64,000 nucleotides of DNA from Oreohelix idahoensis. Taxonomy: Eukaryota; Mollusca; Gastropoda; Stylommatophora; Oreohelicidae. The translations under genes and the position numbers were made by a program. The first letter of the stretch is position 1. The number at the start of each line of letters is the position of its first letter. The notes beneath the pieces are model-generated. The model saw only the letters and a program-made list of their open reading frames with translations, ran no database searches and was not told where the DNA came from. Below are positions 36,080 through 46,653 of the stretch, in pieces. The stretch is from contig JAMPIV010019072.1 in NCBI GenBank assembly GCA_024509875.1, forward strand, positions 186,001-250,000, written 5' to 3'.

Positions 36080-36290
36080 TGTTTTATATGATGTCTGTCT
36101 CCAGTTCCCTTCTCCATTTGTTCCTTGGTCTCCGTCTACATCTCTGGCCTTGGGGATTCCATGACAAAGACTGCCTGGTAAAGCTATCATCAAGTTTCAT
36201 CTATGCATGTCCTATCCATCTCTGGAATCTTCTTCTCATCTCTTGTTCCACTGGCACTTGTCTGGCTCTTACTAATTCGAGATTAGTGAT
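36080..36290 (-). pseudogene. LINE C-terminal fragment (RTE-like)
   Basis: The minus strand reads RARQVPVEQEMRRRFQRWIGH, then WNPQGQ and RRRPRNKWRRELE, the usual tail of RTE-like proteins. It is related to the piece at 24888-25260, and it shows the sequence from which the 24-bp minisatellite unit appears to derive (AGAGCCAGACAAGTGCC). Confidence 0.7.
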
Positions 36291-36685
36291 CTTGTATACA
36301 GAAAATATGATATTTTACCCTTTTCCACACGGATATGCGTTTAAAAGAATTAAAATCCGCGAAGTCTGCTGAGGTAATACATACGGCACAGGGATTTTAA
36401 ATAAACAGATTAACGAATTCCAATTCTTTTAAAAAAAGAACATCGTTATTTTGTCACATAAGCTGTCTAATTCCCTTGTAGAAAATTAAGCACGGACCAT
36501 GAGCGCTTCGTTTATTGGACAGTTTTATGAATAAAACCGGCAATACAAAATTGTGTAAGTACAGTTGATTTCTATTCATTAATTACCCTTTAACAAACTC
36601 ACGCTAAGTTCTCCTGTTCCGGTATTTCTTCTTCTTCTTTAAGTACTCCGCGCCATACAAAAGTACAGCCTGCACGTCTGTCTCT
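36291..36685. other. Mostly unassigned; LINE microfragment at 36615-36673
   Basis: At 36615-36673 the minus strand reads VQAVLLYGAEYLKKKKK, close to the SVLLYGAECW block of the RTE-like RT but ending in AAG repeats. The rest is AT-rich with no recognised feature. Positions 36674-36685 hold the left copy of the 12-bp duplication that flanks the array. Confidence 0.45.
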
Positions 36686-39600
36686 AAATAACACATAAGG
36701 AAGGGAAACCCGAGGCCTGTAAACAGTAAATTAATATTAGACAAACATAAAGGTATGTTTTCAGGCACTCGTAAGAAATAAAGAAGTAGAACACTTGGAC
36801 AACAGAAAAACAACAGACGTGAGTGGCTTACCCAGGGTTCGAACCCCATACCTTCCGTACGACAACTCCGCCTAGCTATCAAGCGAATCAACATACCTTT
36901 ATGTTTGTCTAATATTAATTTACTGTTTACAGGCCTCGGGTTTCCCTTCCTTATGTGTTATTTATGTTCATACAATACCAGAAACCTACCCACTGTTCTA
37001 TACTATTGTCCTTTAGTCTTCTACTATTTACTGGACCCAGTATCAAGGTCTTTGTCTTGTTTGGACTGACACATACTGTTAATAGAGGAACAACAGAAGT
37101 GATTGCGTCATTAAGGGGCTGAGTTGCCCACTGTATACTTCCGGTGTTATCTTGTGTTTCTTACTGATAAATAGCCAGTAAAGCATCTTTTTTTGGGGAT
37201 GCCTAGCTGGCCGTGGGGTCAGTGTGATTCGCTTGATAGCTAGGCGGAGTTGTCGTACGGAAGGTATGGGGTTCGAACCCTGGGTAAGCCACTCACGTCT
37301 GTTGTTTTTCTGTTGTCCAAGTGTTCTACTTCTTTATTTCTTACGAGTGCCTGATAACATACCTTTATGTTTGTCTAATATTAATTTACTGTTTACAGGC
37401 CTCGGGTTTCCCTTCCTTATGTGTTATTTATGTTCATACAATACCAGAAACCTACCCACTGTTCTTTCTATTGTCCTTTAGTCTTCTACTATTTACTGGA
37501 CCCAGTATCAAGGTCTTTGTCTTGTTTGGACTGACACATACTGTTAATAGAGGAACAACAGAAGTGATTGCGTCATTAAGGGGCTGAGTTGCCCACTGTA
37601 TACTTCCGGTGTTATCTTGTGTTTCTTACTGATAAATAGCCAGTAAAGCATCTTTTTTTGGGGATGCCTAGCTGGCCGTGGGGTCAGTGTGATTCGCTTG
37701 ATAGCTAGGCGGAGTTGTCGTACGGAAGGTATGGGGTTCGAACCCTTGGTAAGCCACTCACGTCTGTTGTTTTTCTGTTGTCCAAGTGTTCTACTTCTTT
37801 ATTTCTTACGAGTGCCTGAAAACATACCTTTATGTTTGTCTAATAAATTTACTGTTTACAGGCCTCGGGTTTCCCTTCCTTATGTGTTATTTATGTTCAT
37901 ACAATACCAGAAACCTACCCACTGTTCTATACTATTGTCCTTTAGTCTTCTACTATTTACTGGACCCAGTATCAAGGTCTTTGTCTTGTTTGGACTGACA
38001 CATACTGTTAATAGAGGAACAACAGAAGTGATTGCGTCATTAAGGGGCTGAGTTGCCCACTGTATACTTCCGGTGTTATCTTGTGTTTCTTACTGATAAA
38101 TAGCCAGTAAAGCATCTTTTTTTGGGGATGCCTAGCTGGCCGTGGGGTCAGTGTGATTCGCTTGATAGCTAGGCGGAGTTGTCGTACCGAAGGTATGGGG
38201 TTCGAACCCTGGGTAAGCCACTCACGTCTGTTGTTTTTCTGTTGTCCAAGTGTTCTACTTCTTTATTTCTTACGAGTGCCTGAAAACATACCTTTATGTT
38301 TGTCTAATATTAATTTACTGTTTACAGGCCTCGGGTTTCCCTTCCTTATGTGTTATTTATGTTCATACAATACCAGAAACCTACCCACTGTTCTATACTA
38401 TTGTCCTTTAGTCTTCTACTATTTACTGGACCCAGTATCAAGGTCTTTGTCTTGTTTGGACTGACACATACTGTTAATAGAGGAACAACAGTAGTGATTG
38501 CGTCATTAAGGGGCTGAGTTGCCCACTGTATACTTCCGGTGTTATCTTGTGTTTCTTACTGATAAATAGCCAGTAAAGCATCTTTTTTTGGGGATGCCTA
38601 GCTGGCCGTGGGGTCAGTGTGATTCGCTTGATAGCTAGGCGGAGTTGTCGTACGGAAGGTATGGGGTTCGAACCCTGGGTAAGCCACTCACGTCTGTTGT
38701 TTTTCTGTTGTCCAAGTGTTCTACTTCTTTATTTCTTACGAGTGCCTGAAAACATACCTTTATGTTTGTCTAATATTAATTTACTGTTTACAGGCCTCGG
38801 GTTTCCCTTCCTTATGTGTTATTTATGTTCATACAATACCAGAAACCTACCCACTGTTCTATACTATTGTCCTTTAGTCTTCTACTATTTACTGGACCCA
38901 GTATCAAGGTCTTTGTCTTGTTTGGACTGACACATACTGTTAATAGAGGAACAACAGAAGTGATTGCGTCATTAAGGGGCTGAGTTGCCCACTGTATACT
39001 TCCGGTGTTATCTTGTGTTTCTTACTGATAAATAGCCAGTAAAGCATCTTTTTTTGGGGATGCCTAGCTGGCCGTGGGGTCAGTGTGATTCGCTTGATAG
39101 CTAGGCGGAGTAGTCGTACGGAAGGTATGGAGTTCGAACCCTGGGTAAGCCACTCACGTCTGTTGTTTTTCTGTTGTCCAAGTGTTCTACTTCTTTATTT
39201 CTTACGAGTGCCTGAAAACATACCTTTATGTTTGTCTAATATTAATTTACTGTTTACAGGCCTCGGGTTTCCCTTCCTTATGTGTTATTTATGTTCGTAC
39301 AATACCAGAAACCTACCCACTGTTCTATACTATTGTCCTTTAGTCTTCTACTATTTACTGGACCCAGTATCAAGGTCTTTGTCTTGTTTGGACTGACACA
39401 TACTGTTAATAGAGGAACAACAGTAGTGATTGCGTCATTAAGGGGCTGAGTTGCCCACTGTATACTTCCGGTGTTATCTTGTGTTTCTTACTGATAAATA
39501 GCCAGTAAAGCATCTTTTTTTGGGGATGCCTAGCTGGCCGTGGGGTCAGTGTGATTCGCTTGATAGCTAGGCGGAGTTGTCGTACGGAAGGTATGGAGTT

Positions 39601-40176
39601 CGAACCCTGGGTAAGCCACTCACGTCTGTTGTTTTTCTGTTGTCCAAGTATTCTACTTCTTTATTTCTTACGAGTGCCTGAAAACATACCTTTATGTTTG
39701 TCTAATATTAATTTACTGTTTACAGGCCTCGGGTTTCCCTTCCTTATGTGTTATTTATGTTCGTACAATACCAGAAACCTACCCACTGTTCTATACTATT
39801 GTCCTTTAGTCTTCTACTATTTACTGGACCCAGTATCAAGGTCTTTGTCTTGTTTGGACTGACACATACTGTTAATAGAGGAACAACAGAAGTGATTGCG
39901 TCATTAAGGGGCTGAGTTGCCCACTGTATACTTCCGGTGTTATCTTGTGTTTCTTACTGATAAATAGCCAGTAAAGCATCTTTTTTTGGGGATGCCTAGC
40001 TGGCCGTGGGGTCAGTGTGATTCGCTTGATAGCTAGGCGGAGTTGTCGTACGGAAGGTATGGGGTTCGAACCCTGGGTAAGCCACTCACGTCTGTTGTTT
40101 TTCTGTTGTCCAAGTGTTCTACTTCTTTATTTCTTACGAGTGCCTGAAAACATACCTTTATGTTTGTCTAATATTA
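36686..40176 (+). repeat. SINE-derived satellite: about seven 466-bp units plus an inverted part-copy
   Basis: From 36894 on, a unit of 464-466 bp repeats head to tail; the tRNA-like heads start at about 37224, 37689, 38153, 38619, 39085, 39551 and 40017. Each unit holds box B GGGTTCGAACCCT and matches the single SINE at 11178-11520 over most of its length, plus about 120 extra bp. Before it, 36686-36893 is the same sequence inverted. The whole block is flanked by the 12-bp repeat ACGTCTGTCTCT (36674-36685 and 40177-40188). The 61-120 codon frames that recur in each unit are by-products and not genes. Units differ by very few bases, so the array is young or homogenised. Confidence 0.9.
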
Positions 40177-40196
40177 ACGTCTGTCTCTCTGTCTGT

Positions 40197-40515
40197 CCGT
40201 AAATGTCCACCGGCATACCAAGATCAATCGATGCAGAAACCTCTGCACGGGTCTGTACACGTCTGGAAAACACCCCACATAAATCATTCAAAAAGTTGTT
40301 ACAAGAAACAAATGGTTCAGTTTCAGTTAGCTTCATTGGACGGATTCTTTCATCCAGTCATTTTCATTATACGTTACTTTGCTTTTGTCTTGCTCAATGG
40401 TCGCGCGACATCCGAGTAAGAAAGTTTTTAGAAGAAAAATGGCAGCCTATTCGAACATCTAAGTTATATAATAAATTGCCTTATAGGCCTTGACATTTGG
40501 CGCACCCTGTTTATA
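40197..40515 (+). pseudogene. Possible Tc1/mariner-type transposase remnant
   Basis: The frame from 40203 reads a helix-turn-helix-like stretch: DAETSARVCTRLENTPHKSF, then KKLLQETNGSVSVSFIGRIL. This resembles the N-terminal DNA-binding part of IS630/Tc1/mariner-type transposases. It ends near GGCGCACCCTGT, similar to terminal inverted repeats of such elements. No catalytic domain is present. Tentative. Confidence 0.35.
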
Positions 40516-40865
40516 TATGTATGTGTGTATAAAGGCGAAGGTCCCTTCCGACCAGTACTTTCCAGGGCCCACTCGATGCCGTTCCACCGGGATGTGTCCA
40601 GTTCACTGGGCCGTAGTTACGCCACTGATCTGTACCTTTCTGGTTGTCGTTGTTGATTCTGTAGGCAGTGATCTCTAAATCACGGTGACCGCAACCACCA
40701 GATTCAGCATAATAATGAATCAAAGAGGTAATCTGAGGAAATGGCGGATTATGTTAAATTTGATAATGTCTAAGCGATGTTAGTTTTGCATATAAATTGC
40801 TTATTGCAACATGCAGGTTAGCGGGAGGTAATAGTTTATCTCCGTCTTAAACATGAATGTTGTTC
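40516..40865. other. No recognisable feature
   Basis: Short frames only on both strands; no repeat identified. Confidence 0.5.
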
Positions 40866-43800
40866 TTTTCTTCTTCGATCCTTAACCACCGACCGTCAAA
40901 GCAATCAGTGGCCATCACGCCTAGTGGCGTCTTGTAGGGCAACAACAAATTGATTCCACTTTGCACGGTCGGTGGGCATCCTTCGTACAGTGCCCCAACT
41001 CTGGTTCATTCTTTGCATCTCAGCCTCCAGAGTCCTCCGCCAAGTTGTTTTTGGTCGGCCTCTCTTTCGCTTTCCTTCAGGGGTCCAAAGCATAGCTGTT
41101 CTTGTGATTGCATCGGGGTCTCTTCTGAGGACATGACCAACCCAGCTCCAGCGTCTGTCAGCTATGATGGTATGCATGTCCTCTTGCTTGCTACGAGTAA
41201 GCAGATCTTGGTTGGTGATGGTATTCGGCCAAAAGATTCGGTGAATTTTTCGTAGGCATGTTGTGTGAAAAGAGGACAATTTTGACATTTCTTTCTCTGT
41301 GACTCTCCAGCATTCCGCACCATAGAGAAGCACAGAAAGCATGCAACTCTGGTATAATCTTAATTTTGTGCTTGTGCTGTATTGGGAGGACTTCCAGATG
41401 TTATTTAGGCTAAAGAAGGCTGTTCTTGCCTTATTCATTCTGATGTTGATGTCTTTGCCTGCCCCACCATCTGGTGTTACTATGCTTCCTAGGTATGTGA
41501 AGGTATCTGTCTGTACCAGTTGCTGATTCCTTACTGATATGGGCTCAGGGTTGCTCACATTGAGCGTCATGACCTCAGACTTCTTTAAATTGATGTTCAA
41601 GCCCACCTGCTGGCTAAATTTATTAAGTCTATCCGTTTTTTCCTGGATGTGTTGATGTGAATGTGCCAGCAGTGCAATGTCATCTGCATATTCCAGATCT
41701 TCCAATGTTGAAAATGTAGTCCATCTTATTCCTCTTGGACTGCCCTCTGTTGTCTGGCGCATCACCCAGTCTATGACTGTTAAAAATAGAGTGGTTGATA
41801 AGGGGCATCCCTGTCGTACTCCTGTCTTCACCTCGAAGGTTAGGTTGCTCTGCCCAACACTACACGTAAAGTTGGCATAGAGGCTTTTTATGATTGACAC
41901 TATGCAGCTTGGAATTCCATAAGCCCTCAGTATTTTCCATAAACTGTCCCTATGTATGCTGTCAAAAGCCTTTTCAAAATCAACAAAATTTATGTAAAGC
42001 TGTCTTTGCCATTCTGAGCACTGCTCTATAATGTTCCTGAGAGTGAATATATGGTCTACACATCTTCTGTTCTTTCTAAATCCTGCTTGTTCTTTCCTCA
42101 GTTTGTAGTCTACTGCCTTTGAAATTCTCTGTATAATTATCCTGCCTAGTATTTTGCTGGGAACTGAGAGAAGAGTGATTCCTCTCCAATTATTGCAGTC
42201 TGAAAGATCTCCCTTCTTGGGCAATTTGACAATTATTCCTTTGTTCCACTCTGATGGTGTTGTCCCCGTTTTCCACACTTGTGCAAATAGTGGTTCTAAT
42301 AGTTCTGCTGCTAGCTCAGGGTCTGTCTTAAATAGCTCTGCATTTAAGTTATCATGGCCCGGAGCTTTACCGTTCTTTAACCCTTTGATTGCTGTGATGA
42401 TTTCTTCTTTTCGTGGAATGTCTGTATTTACATCTAGATCGTTTTCAGCCTCAGGAACATTCAATTGTGTCTCTGGTATTTCCTTGTTCAGAGTTTCTCT
42501 GAAGTGCTCTGCCCATCTTGTTTCCTGTCCCTCTGCTGTCTTGATGAGATTTCCTTGCTTATCTCTTACTAATGTAATATTGTTTGCACCTTGTTTTCCG
42601 CTGATGAATTTAGTTATTTTGTATACTGTGCTTTGTTCATTTCTCAGTGCTGCCTCTTCTGCCTGTTTTGCAAGATCGTCTAGGAAATTCCTTTTGTTGG
42701 CTCGGGTTTGGCGTTTAACTTCCCTGTCCAGTTGACTGTACTGTTCGCTATATAGTTGCTTTAACCTGGGGGACTTCGCTTCTGTTTTCTTTCTTTTCAT
42801 TTCCTTTCTCATCTTTATGGTGTTTAGTGTTTCTGGTGTTATCCAGTCTTGCTTCTTCCTTTCCTGGAATCCTAAGCATGATTTGCTACTTTCCTTATAT
42901 ATTGTTGAAATGGTGTTAAAATTCTGGTCTATATCATCAGTCAATGTCTTTTCCTGGCTTTTGGCAAATTGATATCGTTTCTTAATGTCGGCCGCAAAAG
43001 CTTTTCTGGTAAGGGGGTCCTTCAATTTGCTGATGTCAAACCTTTTCTGTGTAGTTACAGTTGGTCCAGCCCTTCTTAGTTTCACTTTCAGTTTTGCTAC
43101 TACTAAATGGTGATCGCTTCCCACATCTGCACCTCTTCTTACCTTCACATCTTGTAATGCATGTCTCCATCTACCGTTAACCATGATGTGGTCTATCTGG
43201 TTTCTGTCCCGACCATTTGGTGATTCCCATGTTAACTTGTGAATTTCCTTATGTGGGAAAAGTGTTCCTCCAATGACCAGGTTGTTAATGCTACAGAAAC
43301 TTATTAGCTTATCCCCATTTTCGTTTGCTATTCCGCTGCCGCATTTCCCCATTGTTCTTTCATTATATGTATTGTGTGTACCAACTTTCGCATTGAGGTC
43401 TCCCATTACTATAACAAGATCATATCTAGGTGTGTCCTCCATTTCTTTCTGCAGTTGTTGATAGAATTCATCCTTGACCTCCTCATCGCTATCATTCGTT
43501 GGTGCGTAGCATTGTATTATTGTAGTGTTGGTGAATCTCCCTCTCAATCTCAATCGTATCAGTCTGTTGTTGATGGGTTTCCATTCCAGTAATGTCCTTT
43601 CTATCCCTTTCTGTAGAATAATGGCTACGCCTTCACTGTGCTGTCCATCCTCTCTGCCAGAGTAAAGTACTGTTTCTCCTGTTGCTGTTTTAACTTTTCC
43701 TGCCCCTGTCCATCTGCTCTCGCTTATCCCCAGGATGTGTAACCTAAAGTTTCTCATTTCTGCCGTGACCTGTCTTAGTTTACCTGTCTCGTACATTGTC

Positions 43801-44166
43801 CTGACATTCCAAAATCCTATTCTTGTATCCTGTTTTGCGGTCAGGACATCCGTTTTCATGTCAGTGGCTTCCTTTCGGCTTTCACCACTGACAGTCATAC
43901 GAGCCACAGACTCTGAATGTCCATCCCGCAGCAAAGTTTGTTCATTTGATGTTGTTTCCGTAACTTCATTATTTTTTTTACATAGACAGGGGTGTCAGCC
44001 CTATGCTAAAACCCCCAACCTGGAGGACCAGGGTACCAGCTTTTGTCTGACCCCTACCCACACAGACCAGTCCAGCTTGGTTGAACCTACCAGGAGTAAA
44101 ACTCCCACTGGCATAGCTCTGGGGATTGTCAGGGTACGCAAGCTGCCATACCGCTACAAGGTATAG
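40866..44166 (-). mobile_element. RTE-like LINE, near full length
   Basis: A 5' leader (43935-44166, shared with 23341-23535), one long frame, and a short 3' end with a GATC-GAAGAAG tail shared with 12504. Copies at 12504 and 21963 show that it is a dispersed family. I could not define a target duplication by eye. Confidence 0.85.
40905..43898 (-). CDS. APE endonuclease / reverse transcriptase of RTE-like LINE
   Basis: The frame is open from 43934; the first ATG is at 43898 (MTVSGESRK), giving 997 residues, the usual length for an RTE-type protein. Numbering from 43934: the endonuclease has N43 in FWNVRTM, E72 in SESRW, D179 and N181 in GDLN, and D274/H275 in SDHH, so all main catalytic residues are present. 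The RT has NWRGITLLS (581-590), FVDFEKAFD with Asp652, GVRQGCPLS (705-713) and YADD (749-752). The C-terminal part has VLLYGAECW, WSWVGHVLRR and a GKRKRGRPKTTW basic stretch. It nicks target DNA and copies its own RNA from that nick. No stop or frameshift over 3 kb makes it a candidate for a working copy. Confidence 0.9.
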   Translation of the reverse strand: MTVSGESRKEATDMKTDVLTAKQDTRIGFWNVRTMYETGKLRQVTAEMRNFRLHILGISESRWTGAGKVKTATGETVLYSGREDGQHSEGVAIILQKGIERTLLEWKPINNRLIRLRLRGRFTNTTIIQCYAPTNDSDEEVKDEFYQQLQKEMEDTPRYDLVIVMGDLNAKVGTHNTYNERTMGKCGSGIANENGDKLISFCSINNLVIGGTLFPHKEIHKLTWESPNGRDRNQIDHIMVNGRWRHALQDVKVRRGADVGSDHHLVVAKLKVKLRRAGPTVTTQKRFDISKLKDPLTRKAFAADIKKRYQFAKSQEKTLTDDIDQNFNTISTIYKESSKSCLGFQERKKQDWITPETLNTIKMRKEMKRKKTEAKSPRLKQLYSEQYSQLDREVKRQTRANKRNFLDDLAKQAEEAALRNEQSTVYKITKFISGKQGANNITLVRDKQGNLIKTAEGQETRWAEHFRETLNKEIPETQLNVPEAENDLDVNTDIPRKEEIITAIKGLKNGKAPGHDNLNAELFKTDPELAAELLEPLFAQVWKTGTTPSEWNKGIIVKLPKKGDLSDCNNWRGITLLSVPSKILGRIIIQRISKAVDYKLRKEQAGFRKNRRCVDHIFTLRNIIEQCSEWQRQLYINFVDFEKAFDSIHRDSLWKILRAYGIPSCIVSIIKSLYANFTCSVGQSNLTFEVKTGVRQGCPLSTTLFLTVIDWVMRQTTEGSPRGIRWTTFSTLEDLEYADDIALLAHSHQHIQEKTDRLNKFSQQVGLNINLKKSEVMTLNVSNPEPISVRNQQLVQTDTFTYLGSIVTPDGGAGKDINIRMNKARTAFFSLNNIWKSSQYSTSTKLRLYQSCMLSVLLYGAECWRVTEKEMSKLSSFHTTCLRKIHRIFWPNTITNQDLLTRSKQEDMHTIIADRRWSWVGHVLRRDPDAITRTAMLWTPEGKRKRGRPKTTWRRTLEAEMQRMNQSWGTVRRMPTDRAKWNQFVVALQDATRRDGH

Positions 44167-44214
44167 GTACCATTGATGACAGATGAATGTTGTAGATTGG
44201 AGTAATATTCTTCT

Positions 44215-44345
44215 TCTTCATCTTTTCAACTCCCCAAGGAGCATGGGATGTCAACAAATCTATGCCAAGTCTTCCTGTTCTGTGCCATCACCTCAAAGTC
44301 TTTCCGTATATTCTTCATCCCCTTCATTTCTGTCTGTCACGGGTT
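44215..44345 (-). pseudogene. 3' terminal LINE fragment of another RTE-like family
   Basis: The minus strand reads EMKGMKNIRKDFEVMAQNRK and on through a Trp-rich stretch to a stop, followed by GAAGAAGAAG. This is the typical last stretch of an RTE-like protein and its tail. Short and inactive. Confidence 0.55.
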
Positions 44346-45154
44346 GACTCCCGTGCTCTGCAGCAGTGGCCCACTACTGCGTAACTTCGAGTAATAGGCT
44401 GAGGGTTTTCAAAGGTATCAACCTTCGCTCAAGACTACTCTTGGCAGAGATATAAATAGAAGGTTGGTGCTTCTATTTCGAGGAGTCTCACAGGTATTTG
44501 TAGAATGGTAAGTATAACAACTGAGTCATCAAAGTTTGTTATAAACTTTGTATACTCCGCTCACTTCTGTTAGAAAGTATGTTTTTGACTCGTATTTAAA
44601 ATATTGATTTGATAGCTCTATATAAGACATCAAATTCACTCATCTAATTGGTTAACTCAACTAATGATTTATATTTGCATATAAAACACGATATTTAATG
44701 GTGAAATATTTGATTAACAAGATTGATTTTTGTTAAATTTATCTTCATTGGAAGATATTCAGGAATGGTGTTTTTGTAAAAATAAAGTGTCTGTAAGATG
44801 AGCTAGAACGGGTACTTAAATGGCGGTGTAGGGACAGTTGAACTCTGGTTCAGTCACAGCAGGTTCCCCTTGGAGCTTTGACTGTTCCTTCACTTCAGGA
44901 GTCAAGTGTCCTGGTAGCAGCATGTCCCATGCAATGCTGGCGTAACTGTTCAGATTGCCTCGTCAAGTGTCTTTGACATAACCGTTTGGGTAATATGTTT
45001 TTGCCTTTTCTAAAGAATTTGTTTTAGACATAACCGCTTGGGTGATATAGTTTTGCCGTTACAAGAGAAATGTGTCTTATATATATTGATAATATATTAG
45101 ATAATATATCTGTGCCATTACCAGAGAAGTAGATCAAGAGAAATCAGGTCCAAC
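44346..45154. other. No recognisable gene
   Basis: AT-rich sequence. A palindrome-rich patch at 44340-44410 (GGGTTGACTCCC, CAGCAGTGGCCCACTACTGCG) may be part of an old repeat; nothing further identified. Confidence 0.45.
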
Positions 45155-45309
45155 ACTTAAATTAAGAATCTTCAACTCAAATGTCAAATCATTCCTACTG
45201 TATGACTCTGAAACAGGAGAACAGCAGCAACAACAACAAAAAAGCTGCAGACGTTCATAAATGGGTACTTGTATAGAATAGAAGGATTAAAATGGAATGA
45301 TAAGATGGG
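45155..45309 (+). pseudogene. LINE fragment at the insertion site of element B
   Basis: The plus strand reads IFNSNVKSFLLYDSET and, after a CAA-type run and a frame break, LYRIEGLKWNDKMG. These are degenerate forms of the post-RT blocks of RTE-like LINEs. Element B inserted directly behind it. Confidence 0.5.
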
Positions 45310-46195
45310 TGTTACATCGGATTTTCCTGCCGATGAACAAAACTTATTATCACCACTTACACAGATTGTATCGTGCTTCATTGTTCCATTGTTATTAGTT
45401 TTATTCTGGTTGTTGCCACAGTTTGTTATGGTATTCTCTGCTAACTTCTATGTGTGCCGGTTTATAACCACTGTTTTGTTGTATTATTAATTTTGATAAA
45501 TACTTCAAATGGTAGAGCTTCTAATGCCGTGCTGACAAACATGAATAGTGGGTCAATAGTCTGAACTTTCAATAATATCAACTGATAAGTCCGTGGTGTT
45601 CAGAGTCCGAACAGAGTACAATTTAATAGCACATCACATCCAAATAAAATGCAGTTCATCAGAATTCAATTAATACATCATAATTCGTCACTTCCTTCAG
45701 TCGTGGTACAGTCAAGCTATTTACTCGTGATTCCTAGATAGGCAATCCGGTATCGAACAACTCAACTTACGCGACTAATGTGACCTTCTTGGATACTTTC
45801 CATTAAGATTGCTCCCGAAAATACATTCTCCTCTTCGAACATAAATCCCGTTCATCACTGAGATATAATATTGTATCCACTAAGTATAGGCTGACCCAAA
45901 TACCTATTCATCAAGAAAATCCTTGATATAAATATCCTTCTACTGGGAGACTTCAAAAACTTCCGTCCGTCTAGGACCAAATATAACAACATATGGGTAC
46001 AAATACAATGTTGTCACGTGCTACCTTACCAACGCGACACGTCACATTAAAAACTACGCAAATTATGCTCCTCGCTTTCAACATCGTAAAGCAAAAAACT
46101 ATAATATATCTCTGTTGCATTTCAACAACTAAAATGTGCAACTTTTATCCGAGCTTACTATCTAGTTGCTACAAATCATATATCCTCTTGTAACA
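45310..46195 (-). repeat. 3' LTR of element B
   Basis: On the minus strand it starts TGTTACAAGAGG and ends GATGTAACA. Matches 62821-63706 with only a few substitutions. Confidence 0.95.
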
Positions 46196-46206
46196 TTCCC
46201 CTGGCC
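46196..46206 (-). other. Polypurine tract of element B
   Basis: The minus strand reads GGCCAGGGGAA immediately before the 3' LTR start. Confidence 0.6.
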
Positions 46207-46653
46207 GACGGGGGTTTAAAAAAAATCTAGACTATAGATATTTTTTTTTTTTTTTAAATTATGGGTATGTGAAAAAAATGTTAAAGATTATCGATCTACG
46301 AATCACGTACTATCGTCGAAGATCGTAGTCAAATTTAAGTCCATGTCAACAGAAAGAAATGTCAACTATCAAACCGTGACTAATTTATAAATACTTATGT
46401 CTGTGAAGAAAGTTCTAACTTAATTAGTACGAATAGAAAATGGTAATTAAAATTATAGTATAAATTAATGAGTCATAATATTAACTAAATGTAGACTGTG
46501 TAGTATCTTATAGAATATAATTTATCCTAAGTAAAGGAAAGTAAGAATTAATAGCTAAGGAAAGAAAAGAAAAATTGTAAGGAAAGTAAGAGAGTAGTTA
46601 AGATAGGAAACTCTTTACAGAGCGATACAACAGGAAGCAATCTGATCATCTGA
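46207..46653. other. 3' untranslated part of element B, left of the LINE
   Basis: AT-rich, no gene. It ends in TCATCTGA (46646-46653), one copy of the putative LINE target duplication. Confidence 0.6.

Noticed and set aside
37224..40202. Repeated 61-120 codon frames in the satellite
   Set aside because: They arise from the same 466-bp unit and run through the tRNA-like promoter; no domain and no sign of coding constraint.
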